A DNA stretch of 64,000 nt from Pelomonas sp963992225 (GCA_963992225.1 CAXDTK010000001.1:52448-116447), one strand, 5' to 3'. Numbered from the stretch's first letter, positions 50,032-58,514 are shown. The notes: generated by a model from the letters alone, not told the origin. A program made the numbers and translations.

Positions 50032-50955
50032 ATGGAACTGAGACTACTGCGCTACTTCGCGGCGGTGGCCGAGGAGTTGCACCTGGCGCGCGCTGCCGAG
50101 CGGCTGGGCATCGACCAGTCGCCTCTGTCGCGTGCGATGCGTGACCTCGAAAAGCTGCTGGGCGTAGCGCTGTTCGACCGTAGCAGCCGCCAGACGCGTC
50201 TGACCTGGGCCGGCCAGGTGCTGCTCGTGGAGTGCCGCCGCGTTCTGGCGACCGTCGATCAGGCGATCAAGGCCACCAAGGGCGCCGCGCAGGGCTACCA
50301 GAACTACGTGCGCATCGCCATCTGCGACAGCTTGGCCCAGCCGCGCATCGCCACCTTGCTCGCGCGCAGCCGCGAGGAAGAACCGGAACTGGAGATTCGC
50401 GTCTTCGAGCTGCCATTCTCACAGCAGCTCAAAGGGTTACACACCGACCTGCTGGACGTGGGCTTTGCGCTGTCGGCGGCGGTCAACCATGGCTTGGTGG
50501 CCGAGCTGGTGTGGACCGATCCGCTATCGGTGATCGTGCCGGCGCGGCACCCGCTGTTGGCACACACGCAGGTCAAGCTCGCCGACGCGCTGAAATTCCC
50601 GCTGGTGCTGTGCCACCCGGACGCGGCCTCGGGATGCCACGACCAGATCAAGGCGGTGCTCGATGATGCCGGGCTGCCGCTGAAAGTTGTGGACCACGTG
50701 ACCAGCCTGGGGGTGATGCTGACCCTCGTGGGCGCCGGCTACGGCATCGGTTTCGCTATCGCTTCGCAGGTGCAGGCGCTGAATCGGCCGGACATTGCGA
50801 CACGGCCGCTGGCGGGCACGCCACCGATCCTCTCGACTTACCTGGTGCGTCGCGGTGGCGAGCCCTCCGAGCCGCTGGCGCGGTTCATCAAGCGAGTGAA
50901 GAGCATGAGCAAGGCACCGAATGGTGAGCCCAGCACGTACTTGAGCGAACCTTGA
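50032..50955 (+). CDS. LysR-family transcriptional regulator
   Basis: A 307-residue LysR regulator: winged HTH at residues 1-60 (MELRLLRYFAAVAEELHLAR, IDQSPLSRAMRDLEKLLG), followed by an effector domain (YVRIAICDSLAQPRIATLLA onwards). The start has AAGGAGG 6-12 nt upstream. It stands alone downstream of the prp operon, 162 bp after prpB, and is the last gene before the attachment site. Genes with this opening (ELRxLRYFxAVAEELHxARAAERLGI) are common on such ICEs. It is related to the HTH-less protein at 41.3 kb. A weak hairpin without a T-run follows. Confidence 0.9.
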   Translation: MELRLLRYFAAVAEELHLARAAERLGIDQSPLSRAMRDLEKLLGVALFDRSSRQTRLTWAGQVLLVECRRVLATVDQAIKATKGAAQGYQNYVRIAICDSLAQPRIATLLARSREEEPELEIRVFELPFSQQLKGLHTDLLDVGFALSAAVNHGLVAELVWTDPLSVIVPARHPLLAHTQVKLADALKFPLVLCHPDAASGCHDQIKAVLDDAGLPLKVVDHVTSLGVMLTLVGAGYGIGFAIASQVQALNRPDIATRPLAGTPPILSTYLVRRGGEPSEPLARFIKRVKSMSKAPNGEPSTYLSEP

Positions 50956-51095
50956 TGGCTGCCGCTGGCCGTCACCGGACGGCAGCGAAAGTACCTCGCG
51001 TTCGAGCGAGCGGCTGCGGTACACTAAGCGGCCATATCCCGAGGAGCGAACGGGATAAATCCGTTATCAATCAACGGGTTGGATGATTGGAACTG

Positions 51096-51113
51096 TTCCC
51101 ATCACCCGCTCCA
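51096..51113 (+). other. attachment site: 18-nt 3' end of tRNA-Gly (ICE/chromosome junction)
   Basis: TTCCCATCACCCGCTCCA is what I expect for the last 18 nt (T-arm side, acceptor stem and CCA) of a betaproteobacterial tRNA-Gly. The upstream 58 bases do not form the rest of a tRNA. ICEclc and PAGI-2/3 integrate in tRNA-Gly 3' ends and duplicate 18 bp, so this is the likely att copy on the side without the intact tRNA. Inverted repeats TATCCCG/CGGGATA (51036-51058) just inside may bind recombination proteins. Confidence 0.72.
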
Positions 51114-51118
51114 GACAG

Positions 51119-51147
51119 AAAAAAAACGGCCCCGAGGGGCCGTTTTT
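51119..51147. terminator. bidirectional terminator at the junction
   Basis: CGGCCCC/GGGGCCG (51127-51142) is flanked by A8 on the left and T5 on the right, so it can act for both strands: for the 5'-nucleotidase gene on the minus strand and, before integration, for the tRNA gene. Confidence 0.85.
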
Positions 51148-51169
51148 CATGGCGCCGCCCTCCGCGGCG

Positions 51170-52861
51170 TCACTCGCGCACGATGCGGCCGGGCGCCGTC
51201 TGCTCGACCGCCTGCGGCCGGCTGCCCAGCAGCTCGACCAGCGCGTCGATGTCGGTGCCCAGCACGGCGCGGTCGCGGCCATGCTTGAAGCCGGTCTGCG
51301 CATCGCCGCCCTCGGACAGGAAGTTGTTGACCACCACGCGGTAGTCGCGGGTGCGCTCCAGCGGCTGGCCGTCGATGAGGATCTCGCCCAGCTGCGCCGT
51401 GCCGTCGGCGCCCATGCGCCAGCGGTAGCGCAGCGTCGACGACGGTTGCAGCATGCGCGGCGCGGCGTTGCCCTTGGGCAGCTGGCGCTGCAGGATGTCC
51501 CACAGCTGCTGGCCGCTCAGCGTCAGCGCGACGATCTCGTTGCCGAAGGGCTGGATGGCCAGCAGGTCGCTCATGGTCGTCGGCTTGCCGGCCTCCACGA
51601 CCAGGTCGGCGCGGATGCCGCCCGGGTTCATGAAGGCCACGTCGGCCGGGCCGTGCTTGCGCGCGAAGGCGAGCTGGCTGTCGGCGATCAGGTTGCCCAG
51701 CGGCGAGTCGCCATGGGGCTCCTTGGGGTGGCGGGTGGCGCCGCGCGCCAGCGTGGCGACCGGCTTGTTGCGGGCGGCCTCGGTCAGCGCCGCGGCGCGG
51801 GCCACCAGCTCGGCCAGCGCCGCGTTGGGCGCGTAGACCGACTGCAGCACCGGGTGGTTGACGGCCGTGGCCTCGACGACGCGGCCGGCCGCGTCCAGCT
51901 TGAGGCGGCTTTCGGTGATCCAGCCGCCGTAGCTGCCGGCCTGCACCACCAGCCGGCCGTCGATCTTGCAGGTGTAGGCCTGGTGGGTGTGGCCGCCGAT
52001 CAGGATGGCGTAGGCCGGGTCCAGTCGCTTGGCGAGGTCCAGCACGCGGCCGGTCAGCGTCGGGCAGGCATAGCTGGGATCGTTGGCTGCGGCGCCCTGG
52101 CCCTGCACGCCGCCTTCATGCATGACGGCCACCAGCACCTGCGCGCCCTCGGCCTTGAGCTGCGGCACCAGCGCGTTCAGCGTGTCGGCCTCGTCGGCGA
52201 AGCGGATGCCCTTGATGGCACGGGCGACGATGACCGAGGGCGTGTCCTTGGTCGCGACGCCGGCGATGGCCACCTTGAGGCGGCCCGCCTGCTGCATCAC
52301 GTGGGTGGGCAGCAGGGGCCGGCCGGTGGCCGCGTCCAGCACGTTGGCGCCCAGGTAGGGAAAGCCGGGGCCCTTGTAGCCCGGCCACAGGCAGCCGCCT
52401 GCGCCACATTCGCCGCGGGCCTGGCGCAGCAGCTCAGGCAGGCCGGCGTCCAGCTCGTGGTTGCCCAAAGCGCTGGCGGCGATGCCCAGCTGCGACAGCG
52501 CCGCGAGCGTGGGCTCGTCGCGCAGCAGGTTGGAGATCAGCGGCGAGGCGCCGATCAGGTCGCCGCCGGCCACGATGACGGCGTCGGGGTTCTGGCTCTT
52601 GAGCCGGGCCATCGCCGTGGCCAGGTGGGCCACGCCGCCGGCCGGCTGCGGCTTGACCTCGCCGGTGACCGGGTCGGCCACGCGCGGCATCAGCGGCGTC
52701 GGCTTGGCCGGCTGGATGTGGCCGTGGAAGTCGTTGATGGACAGCAGCGTCAGCTGCGACGGGCCGCTGGCCGGAGGCGTGGCGCAGCCGGCCAGCAGGC
52801 CGGCGATCAGCACGCCCAGCAGGGACAGGGTGGGGAGGCGGGGGAAGTTGCGGTCGGCCAT
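51170..52861 (-). CDS. secreted 5'-nucleotidase / UDP-sugar hydrolase-type lipoprotein
   Basis: A 563-residue metallophosphatase. The signal ends in the lipobox LLAGC near residue 25. The calcineurin-like catalytic domain shows INDFHGHIQ near 43, GGDLIGASP near 98, GNHELDAG near 135 and GGHTHQAY near 270, which bind two metals; the C-terminal 5'-nucleotidase domain has SPLGNLIADSQLAFA near 385 and FMNPGGIRADL. It would hydrolyse nucleotides at the cell surface to scavenge phosphate and nucleosides. First chromosomal gene beyond the attachment site. Pho-box-like repeats upstream suggest control by phosphate. Confidence 0.92.
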   Translation of the reverse strand: MADRNFPRLPTLSLLGVLIAGLLAGCATPPASGPSQLTLLSINDFHGHIQPAKPTPLMPRVADPVTGEVKPQPAGGVAHLATAMARLKSQNPDAVIVAGGDLIGASPLISNLLRDEPTLAALSQLGIAASALGNHELDAGLPELLRQARGECGAGGCLWPGYKGPGFPYLGANVLDAATGRPLLPTHVMQQAGRLKVAIAGVATKDTPSVIVARAIKGIRFADEADTLNALVPQLKAEGAQVLVAVMHEGGVQGQGAAANDPSYACPTLTGRVLDLAKRLDPAYAILIGGHTHQAYTCKIDGRLVVQAGSYGGWITESRLKLDAAGRVVEATAVNHPVLQSVYAPNAALAELVARAAALTEAARNKPVATLARGATRHPKEPHGDSPLGNLIADSQLAFARKHGPADVAFMNPGGIRADLVVEAGKPTTMSDLLAIQPFGNEIVALTLSGQQLWDILQRQLPKGNAAPRMLQPSSTLRYRWRMGADGTAQLGEILIDGQPLERTRDYRVVVNNFLSEGGDAQTGFKHGRDRAVLGTDIDALVELLGSRPQAVEQTAPGRIVRE

Positions 52862-53324
52862 GAAGAAAGTCTGGAGGTCGAAGGTCGGTGGAGCGGACGG
52901 GGCAGGGCGGCGATCTTAGAAGTGCAACGATGTCAGGGCTTTGTCGCGAATTCACGACAACGCCGGGGTTCCGCGGGTGCTTTTACAAGTCCGCGCCGGC
53001 GCCCCGAAATGGTGCGGCCCGTCACGCGCTCGGCGTGCCTTGCCGGGCGCCTGCCCGGTAAAACAGGGCTGGCCCGCCCAATGTGACAGCGGCGTGACGC
53101 ACTCAGGCAGTGCCTCGGCCGGCCCGTCCGGCGCTCAAACGGCCGACTTCTGACTTACCCGTAAAGTTCTGTCACGGAAAGTCATGACAATTCCGTCACC
53201 GAAACGATCCGGCCTGCTTGGAGTGCTGGAAAACCGCGTGCGCAGCCGCCGCGGCATGACGGTTTCGTGACGATCTTCGACATCAGCCGCGCACCAACAG
53301 CGCGCAAAAACAGGAGTGATTGGG
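52862..53324. promoter_or_regulatory. 463-bp divergent promoter region with Pho-box-like repeats
   Basis: Between the divergent 5'-nucleotidase and receptor genes lie several GTCA-type repeats. Two have the 7-4-7 spacing of a Pho box when read on the minus strand: GCGTCAC-GCCG-CTGTCAC (53083-53100) and TCGTCAC-GAAA-CCGTCAT (53256-53273). Less regular copies (GTCAC, GTCAT, GTCAC) stand on the plus strand at 53168-53200. Confidence 0.5.
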
Positions 53325-56300
53325 ATGAGCAACAGGTTTGGGTCCGGATTCCCGCTGTCGGCGCTGTGCGCCGCGGTGGCCATCGTGGCCGCCGCGCCGG
53401 CGATGGCGCAGAACACGACGGCTGCGATCAGCGGCCAGGTGCTGGGCGCCGATGGCAAGCCGCTGGCCGGCGCCTCGGTGACCATCCTGCACCGCGAGTC
53501 GGGCTCTGCCAACACGGTGACGACCGACGCCGATGGCCGTTTCTCGGCCCGCGGCCTGCGCGTCGGCGGCCCCTACACGGTGACCGCCGTCAAGGGCAGC
53601 GACCGTGAAGTCCAGAACGACATCTACCTGGCGCTGGCCGAGGCGCTGAACCTGGACCTGCGCATCCGCGGCGGCAACGTACTCGAGACCGTCGTGACGA
53701 CGGGTCGTGCCGCCGCCAGCAAGTTCGACAGCGCCGCCATGGGCACCGGCACCAGCCTGGGCCGCGACGAACTGGCGGCCTACGCCTCCATCTCACGCAG
53801 CCTGCAGGACTACGCCCGCACCGACCCGCGCGTCGTGCAGACCGACAAGGGCAACGGCGAGATCTCCGTGGCCGGCCAGAACGGCCGCTTCAACACCGTC
53901 ACCGTCGACGGCGTGAAGATCAACGACACCTTCGGCCTGGAGCTGAACGGCCTGCCGACGCTCAAGCAGCCGATCTCCATCGACGCCATCCAGGCCGTCC
54001 AGGTCAACATCTCGAACTACGACGTCACCCAGCAGGGCTACACCGGCGCGAACATCAACGCCGTGACCAAGTCGGGCACGAACGAGTTCAAGGGCAGCGT
54101 CTACTACGCCTACCGCGACGAGGCGATGTCCGGCTACCGCTACGACCGCGTGCGCGACGTGACGTTCAAGACGCCGGGCTTCGCGGAAGACCTGAAGGGC
54201 TTCACGCTGGGCGGCCCCATCATCAAGGACAAGCTGTTCTTCTTCGCCAGCTATGAAGAGCTGAAGAGCAGCCGCTCGGTGCCGGCCTTCGGCCCGATGG
54301 GCACCAACAGCGTCAACGTCGGCATCACCGAGGCGCAGATCGCCGCCGCGCAAGCCGTTGCCAAGAACACCTACAACATCGATGTCGGTGGCCTGAGCAT
54401 CCCCAAGGGCGTCAACCTGATCGCCAAGGACACGCTGCTGAAGCTGGACTGGAACGTCAGCGACAACCACAAGGTCAACGTCCGCTACACCAAGTCGACC
54501 GAAGACAACCCCATCTTCCCGAACTTCGGCGCCACGCAGCTGTCGCTGTCGTCCGACTGGTACACCCAGAGCAAGACGCTGGAGACCGTGGTGGGCCAGT
54601 GGTTCGCCGACTGGACGGACAGCTTCTCGACCGAGCTGAAGCTGTCGCAGCGCGACTACAAGAGCGACCCGCTGAACAACAGCAACCTGCCGCAGATCAG
54701 CCTGACCTGGACGACCCCGGCCCCGGCCGGCTCGGCCACCGGCAACCGCACGCTGGTGCTGGGCACCGAGCAGAGCCGCCACTTCAACAGCCTGCACACC
54801 AAGACCTTCAACGGCTTCTTCGCGGGCAACCTGTTCCTGGACGCGCACGAGATCAAGGCCGGCGTCGACGTCGAGCGCAACGAGATCTTCAACGCCTTCC
54901 TGCAGAACACCAAGGGCGTCTATTCGTTCAGCAGCACCGACCCGGTCGCGCAATGGGCCACGGGCACGCCTTCGTCCTACCAGGCGCAGACGCCGCTGGC
55001 CGGCAGCACGCTGCAGGACGGCGCCGCGAACTGGACCATGTCCAACATCGGCGTGTTCCTTCAGGACACCTGGAAGCTGAACAAGAAGCTCAGCATCGTG
55101 GCCGGCGTGCGCGTCGACATGCTGCAGACGGACGACAAGCCCAAGTACAACGCGGGCGCCTCCGGCGCGCCGACCGTCCTCGCCAACGGTCGCGCGGGCG
55201 GCGGCTTCGGGTATGACAACAGCTACACCATCGACGGCCAGAAGATCGTCCAGCCGCGTCTGGGCTTCAACTACCAGTTCGACCCGGTCGACGGCCGCAA
55301 GACGCAGCTGCGCGGTGGCGCCGGCCTGTTCATGGGATCGGCGGCCTCGGTCTGGCTGACCAACCCCTACCAGAACACCGGGGTGACGACGGCCAACATC
55401 TCCTGCGGCAGCGGTACGGTGGCCTGCAACCTGATCCGCTTCTCGGCAGACCCCAACAACCAGCCGGCGCTGCCCGCGACCAACCCGCCGGCCGCCAACG
55501 TCGACTTCATCGCCCCGGGCGTCAAGCAGCCCACGGTGTGGAAGATGAATCTGGCGCTGGACAAGGAACTGCCCTGGTACGGCCTGGTGGCCGGCGCCGA
55601 GTGGCTGCACACCGAAGTCGACAAGGGCCTGTTCTACCAGTACCTGAACCTGGGTGCGGTCACGTCCACCTCGCCGGTCGACGGCCGCGAGATGTACTAC
55701 AACGCCGCCGGCCGCAGCCCGCTGTGCTACTCGGGCGGCAACGACTCCAGCGCGACCAACTGCGGCCGCCTGACCAAGGCGCAGAACAACCAGTTGTTCA
55801 ACAACGTCACCCTGCTGAAGAACACCGGCAAGGGCAGCGGCGACGTGCTGACGCTGTCGCTGTCGGGCCCCAACAAGGGCGGTTTCGGCTGGGGCGTGGC
55901 CTACACCCGCACCCGCGCCACCGAAGTCAGCGGCCTGACCTCGTCGACCGCCAACTCCGGCTGGCTGAACCGCGCCATCTTCAACCCGAACGAGGAAGTC
56001 GCCGCGAACTCGGCCACGCTGATCCGTGACCGCTTCTCGGGCCAGATGAACTTCTCGAAGGCCTTCTTCGGCAAGTACAAGACCACCTTCGGCGTCGTCT
56101 ACGAAGGCCGCGAGGGCAAGCCCTACAGCTGGACCTTCAACAACGACGTCAACGGCGACGGCGTGGCCGGCAACGACCTGCTGTACATCCCGAAGGGCCC
56201 GGGTTCGGGTGAGGTGCTGTTCCGCTCGCCGGTCACGACGGCGATCACCAACCAGGCCGCCCTGACGGCCTACCAGCAACAGACCGCGGACGCTGCCGAG

Positions 56301-56690
56301 GCCAAGTTCTGGCAGATCGTCAACAGCCAGCCGGGCCTGCGCAACAGCAAGGGTGGCGTGGTCGGCCGCAACACCTCGTACTCGAAGTTCACCAACAGCT
56401 TCGACGTGCGCGTGAGCCAGGAAGTGCCGGGCATCTTCGGCAACCACAAGGGCACGGTGACGCTGGACATCCTGAACTTCGGCAACCTGATCAACAAGCG
56501 CTGGGGCCGCATCGACGAGGTCGGTTTCGGCACGGGTGGCAACACCCGCCGCTGGATCAACTACGCCGGCATCGACCCGACGACCGGCAAGATGATCTAC
56601 TCGGTCAACGATCCGGGCGACTACACGACCAAGCAGACCCGCGGCGAGTCGCAGTGGGCCATGCAGGTCACGGCCAAGTACGAGTTCTGA
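53325..56690 (+). CDS. Oar-like TonB-dependent outer-membrane receptor
   Basis: A 1121-residue outer-membrane protein: signal peptide (residues 1-28, cut after AMA), a carboxypeptidase-like regulatory beta domain (about 30-105, ISGQVLGADGKPLAGASVTI), a plug domain with VVTTGRAA and QAVQVNISNYDVTQQGYTGA, then a long beta barrel ending in the aromatic-terminal strand MQVTAKYEF. This is the Oar/OmpA-related arrangement. The substrate is unknown; divergence from a 5'-nucleotidase and Pho-like repeats suggest uptake of a phosphate-containing compound. Start after CAGGAG at 53311 is 8 nt away. A strong terminator follows. Confidence 0.9.
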   Translation: MSNRFGSGFPLSALCAAVAIVAAAPAMAQNTTAAISGQVLGADGKPLAGASVTILHRESGSANTVTTDADGRFSARGLRVGGPYTVTAVKGSDREVQNDIYLALAEALNLDLRIRGGNVLETVVTTGRAAASKFDSAAMGTGTSLGRDELAAYASISRSLQDYARTDPRVVQTDKGNGEISVAGQNGRFNTVTVDGVKINDTFGLELNGLPTLKQPISIDAIQAVQVNISNYDVTQQGYTGANINAVTKSGTNEFKGSVYYAYRDEAMSGYRYDRVRDVTFKTPGFAEDLKGFTLGGPIIKDKLFFFASYEELKSSRSVPAFGPMGTNSVNVGITEAQIAAAQAVAKNTYNIDVGGLSIPKGVNLIAKDTLLKLDWNVSDNHKVNVRYTKSTEDNPIFPNFGATQLSLSSDWYTQSKTLETVVGQWFADWTDSFSTELKLSQRDYKSDPLNNSNLPQISLTWTTPAPAGSATGNRTLVLGTEQSRHFNSLHTKTFNGFFAGNLFLDAHEIKAGVDVERNEIFNAFLQNTKGVYSFSSTDPVAQWATGTPSSYQAQTPLAGSTLQDGAANWTMSNIGVFLQDTWKLNKKLSIVAGVRVDMLQTDDKPKYNAGASGAPTVLANGRAGGGFGYDNSYTIDGQKIVQPRLGFNYQFDPVDGRKTQLRGGAGLFMGSAASVWLTNPYQNTGVTTANISCGSGTVACNLIRFSADPNNQPALPATNPPAANVDFIAPGVKQPTVWKMNLALDKELPWYGLVAGAEWLHTEVDKGLFYQYLNLGAVTSTSPVDGREMYYNAAGRSPLCYSGGNDSSATNCGRLTKAQNNQLFNNVTLLKNTGKGSGDVLTLSLSGPNKGGFGWGVAYTRTRATEVSGLTSSTANSGWLNRAIFNPNEEVAANSATLIRDRFSGQMNFSKAFFGKYKTTFGVVYEGREGKPYSWTFNNDVNGDGVAGNDLLYIPKGPGSGEVLFRSPVTTAITNQAALTAYQQQTADAAEAKFWQIVNSQPGLRNSKGGVVGRNTSYSKFTNSFDVRVSQEVPGIFGNHKGTVTLDILNFGNLINKRWGRIDEVGFGTGGNTRRWINYAGIDPTTGKMIYSVNDPGDYTTKQTRGESQWAMQVTAKYEF

Positions 56691-56726
56691 TGCTGCCAGG
56701 AGCCGCTCGCCGGCTCCACACATGCC

Positions 56727-56753
56727 AAGGGCCCCTCGCGGGGCCCTTTTTCT
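56727..56753. terminator. intrinsic terminator after the receptor gene
   Basis: AAGGGCCCC (56727-56735) and GGGGCCCTT (56740-56748) form a perfect 9-bp stem over TCGC, followed by TTTC. It can serve both converging genes. Confidence 0.92.
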
Positions 56754-56784
56754 TTGGCGCTTTGTCGAGCGCCGCCGCGGCGGC

Positions 56785-57672
56785 TCAGTGCGCCGAAGGC
56801 GGCCGGCCCAGCACGTTGAGCGGGATCTTGAGGTAGCTGACGCCGTCGTCCTCCGCGGGCGGCAGCTGGCCGGCGCGGATGTTGACCTGGATGGACGGCA
56901 GGATCAGCGTGGGCACCTCCAGCGTGGCGTCGCGGGCCTGGCGCATGCGCACGAACTCGTCCTCGCCGACGCCGTCGTGCACATGGATGTTGCGGGCGCG
57001 CTGCTCGGCTACCGTGGTCTCCCAGGCCACGGCCCGGCCTGCGGGCGGGTAGTCGTGGCAGACGTAGAGGCGCGTCTCGGGCGGCAGCGCCAGGATGCGC
57101 CGGACCGAGCGGTACAGCTGGTGCGCATCGCCGCCGGGGAAGTCGGCGCGGGCGGTGCCCACATCGGGCATGAACAGCGTGTCGCCGACGAAGACCGCGC
57201 CGTCGAGGGCGTAGGCCATGTCGGCCGGCGTGTGGCCGGGCACCAGCAGGGCGGTCGCTTCGACGCTGCCGATGTGGAACCGCTCGCCGTCCTTGAACAG
57301 GTGGTCGAACTGCCGGCCGTCGGGCAGGAAGCCGCGCTCCAGGTTGTAGAGCTTCTTGAAGACGGCCTGCACGTCACGGATGTGCTCGCCGATGGCGATG
57401 CGCCCGCCCAGCTGCTGCTGCAGATGGCGGGCGGCCGACAGGTGGTCGGCGTGGGCGTGGGTCTCCAGGATCCACTGCACGGTGAGGCCCTGCTCGCGGA
57501 CGTGGGCCGTGATGCGGTCGGCCTGCTCGGTGGACGTGCGGCCGGACTTGAAGTCGAAGTCCAGCACCGGATCGATCACCGCGGCCTGGCGCGTGGCCGG
57601 GTCGGCCACCACGTAGGCGACCGTCCAGGTGCGCGGGTCGAAGAAGGCCTGGATCGTGGTGCGCGCTGCCAT
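56785..57672 (-). CDS. metallo-beta-lactamase-fold persulfide dioxygenase (Blh/ETHE1-like)
   Basis: A 295-residue enzyme. The metal motif ETHAHADHLSAA is near residue 70, the second His in LVPGHTPADMAY near 143, the Asp in FVGDTLFMPDVG near 162 and a last His in YVCHDYPP near 203. Length and the GTARADFPGGDAHQLYRSVR stretch fit the Blh branch of persulfide dioxygenases, which oxidise glutathione persulfide to sulfite. It is divergent from bigR with a palindromic operator between them, the normal arrangement of the sulfide-detoxification operon. Start supported by CAGGAG upstream on the minus strand. Confidence 0.9.
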   Translation of the reverse strand: MAARTTIQAFFDPRTWTVAYVVADPATRQAAVIDPVLDFDFKSGRTSTEQADRITAHVREQGLTVQWILETHAHADHLSAARHLQQQLGGRIAIGEHIRDVQAVFKKLYNLERGFLPDGRQFDHLFKDGERFHIGSVEATALLVPGHTPADMAYALDGAVFVGDTLFMPDVGTARADFPGGDAHQLYRSVRRILALPPETRLYVCHDYPPAGRAVAWETTVAEQRARNIHVHDGVGEDEFVRMRQARDATLEVPTLILPSIQVNIRAGQLPPAEDDGVSYLKIPLNVLGRPPSAH

Positions 57673-57707
57673 TGGGGCTCCTGTGGAGTCGTTATGTTGA
57701 CTGACAT

Positions 57708-57723
57708 TATATTTATGAATATA
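57708..57723. promoter_or_regulatory. BigR operator
   Basis: TATATT-TATG-AATATA is a perfect 6-4-6 palindrome, very AT-rich in a GC-rich setting, between the dioxygenase and bigR genes. BigR-type repressors bind AT-rich palindromes of this kind. Confidence 0.75.
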
Positions 57724-57732
57724 GTGAAGTCA

Positions 57733-58071
57733 ATGGAAACCGACACCCCTCTCATCGCCGACGCCCACCGCATCGATCCGGAACGGCTGCGTCAGGCCGC
57801 AGGCCAGGCGGTCGCGCTGCTGAAGACGCTGGGCAACGAGGACCGGCTGCTGCTGCTGTGCCAGCTGTCGCAGGGCGAGCACAGCGTCGGCGACCTCGAG
57901 GCGGCGCTGGACATCCGCCAGCCCACGTTGTCGCAGCAGCTGGGCGTGCTGCGCAACGAGGGTCTGGTGGCGACGCGGCGTGACGGCAAGCGCATCTTCT
58001 ACAGCCTGGCCGACGCCAACGCGATGCAGGTGCTGAGCCTGCTGTACCAACTCTTCTGCCCCAAGGAATGA
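57733..58071 (+). CDS. bigR: ArsR-family persulfide-sensing repressor BigR
   Basis: A 112-residue winged-helix repressor. The recognition helix region is SVGDLEAALDIRQPTLSQQL (about residues 50-70) and the wing follows at LVATRRDGKRIFYSL. The two Cys of BigR-type sensors are present: one in LLLCQLSQGE near residue 40 and one in the C-terminal LFCPKE. They form a disulfide or tetrasulfide with persulfide, releasing DNA. The start at 57733 lies just after the operator; an ATG at 57694 is in frame but would put the operator in the coding region. The next gene overlaps its stop. Confidence 0.9.
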   Translation: METDTPLIADAHRIDPERLRQAAGQAVALLKTLGNEDRLLLLCQLSQGEHSVGDLEAALDIRQPTLSQQLGVLRNEGLVATRRDGKRIFYSLADANAMQVLSLLYQLFCPKE

Positions 58072-58505
58072 CCATGCAAATCGACTGGCAACACTTCACC
58101 CCCTGGGCCGCGCTGGCCGGGGGCCTGCTCATCGGCCTGGCGGCGGCGCTGTTCGTGCTGCTGAACGGCCGCATCGCCGGCATCAGCGGCATCCTGGGCG
58201 GCCTGCTGCGACCGGCGCGCGGGGACATCGGCTGGCGGCTGGCGTTCGCGCTGGGCATCGTCGCGGCGCCGGCCGTCTACCTGCTGTTCGCGGCGTTGCC
58301 GCGGCCGCAGGTGGACGCCGGCTTCGCGGAGCTCATCGTCGCCGGCCTGCTGGTCGGCGTGGGCACCCGCTACGGCTCGGGCTGCACCAGCGGGCATGGC
58401 GTCTGCGGGCTGTCCCGGCTGTCGCCGCGCTCGCTGGTGGCCACGCTGGTCTTCATGGCCGCGGGCTTCGCCACGGTCTTTGTCATCCGCCATCTGCTGG
58501 GCTGA
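58068..58505 (+). CDS. pmpA: YeeE/YedE-family sulfur transporter half, PmpA-like
   Basis: A 145-residue membrane protein with four predicted helices. The signature GSGCTSGHGVCGLSRLSPRS near residue 102 carries the Cys pair typical of YeeE/YedE proteins, which move thiosulfate or persulfide sulfur. PmpA and PmpB are the half-size forms and occur in bigR operons. Two in-frame Met codons are possible (58068 and 58074); the first overlaps the bigR stop as ATGA, so coupling is likely. Confidence 0.88.
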   Translation: MTMQIDWQHFTPWAALAGGLLIGLAAALFVLLNGRIAGISGILGGLLRPARGDIGWRLAFALGIVAAPAVYLLFAALPRPQVDAGFAELIVAGLLVGVGTRYGSGCTSGHGVCGLSRLSPRSLVATLVFMAAGFATVFVIRHLLG

Positions 58506-58514
58506 GGAGCCATC

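Noticed and set aside
50956..51000. Hairpin GCTGCCG/CGGCAGC as a terminator of the LysR gene
   Set aside because: The stem is real (50958-50986) but the loop is long and no T-run follows, so I did not list it as a terminator.
51038..51113. A complete tRNA-Gly gene at the ICE end
   Set aside because: Only the last 18 nt fit. There is no 5' acceptor strand, D-arm or anticodon arm in the upstream bases.
51083..53086. Plus-strand open frame opposite the 5'-nucleotidase gene
   Set aside because: No ribosome binding site and a repetitive Arg/Gly/Ala translation; the minus-strand gene has lipobox and metallophosphatase motifs.
53793..56723. Very long antisense open frame (976 codons) opposite the TonB receptor gene
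   Set aside because: High GC content leaves antisense frames open; its translation is low in complexity and has no domain, while the plus-strand frame has a full signal-plug-barrel architecture.
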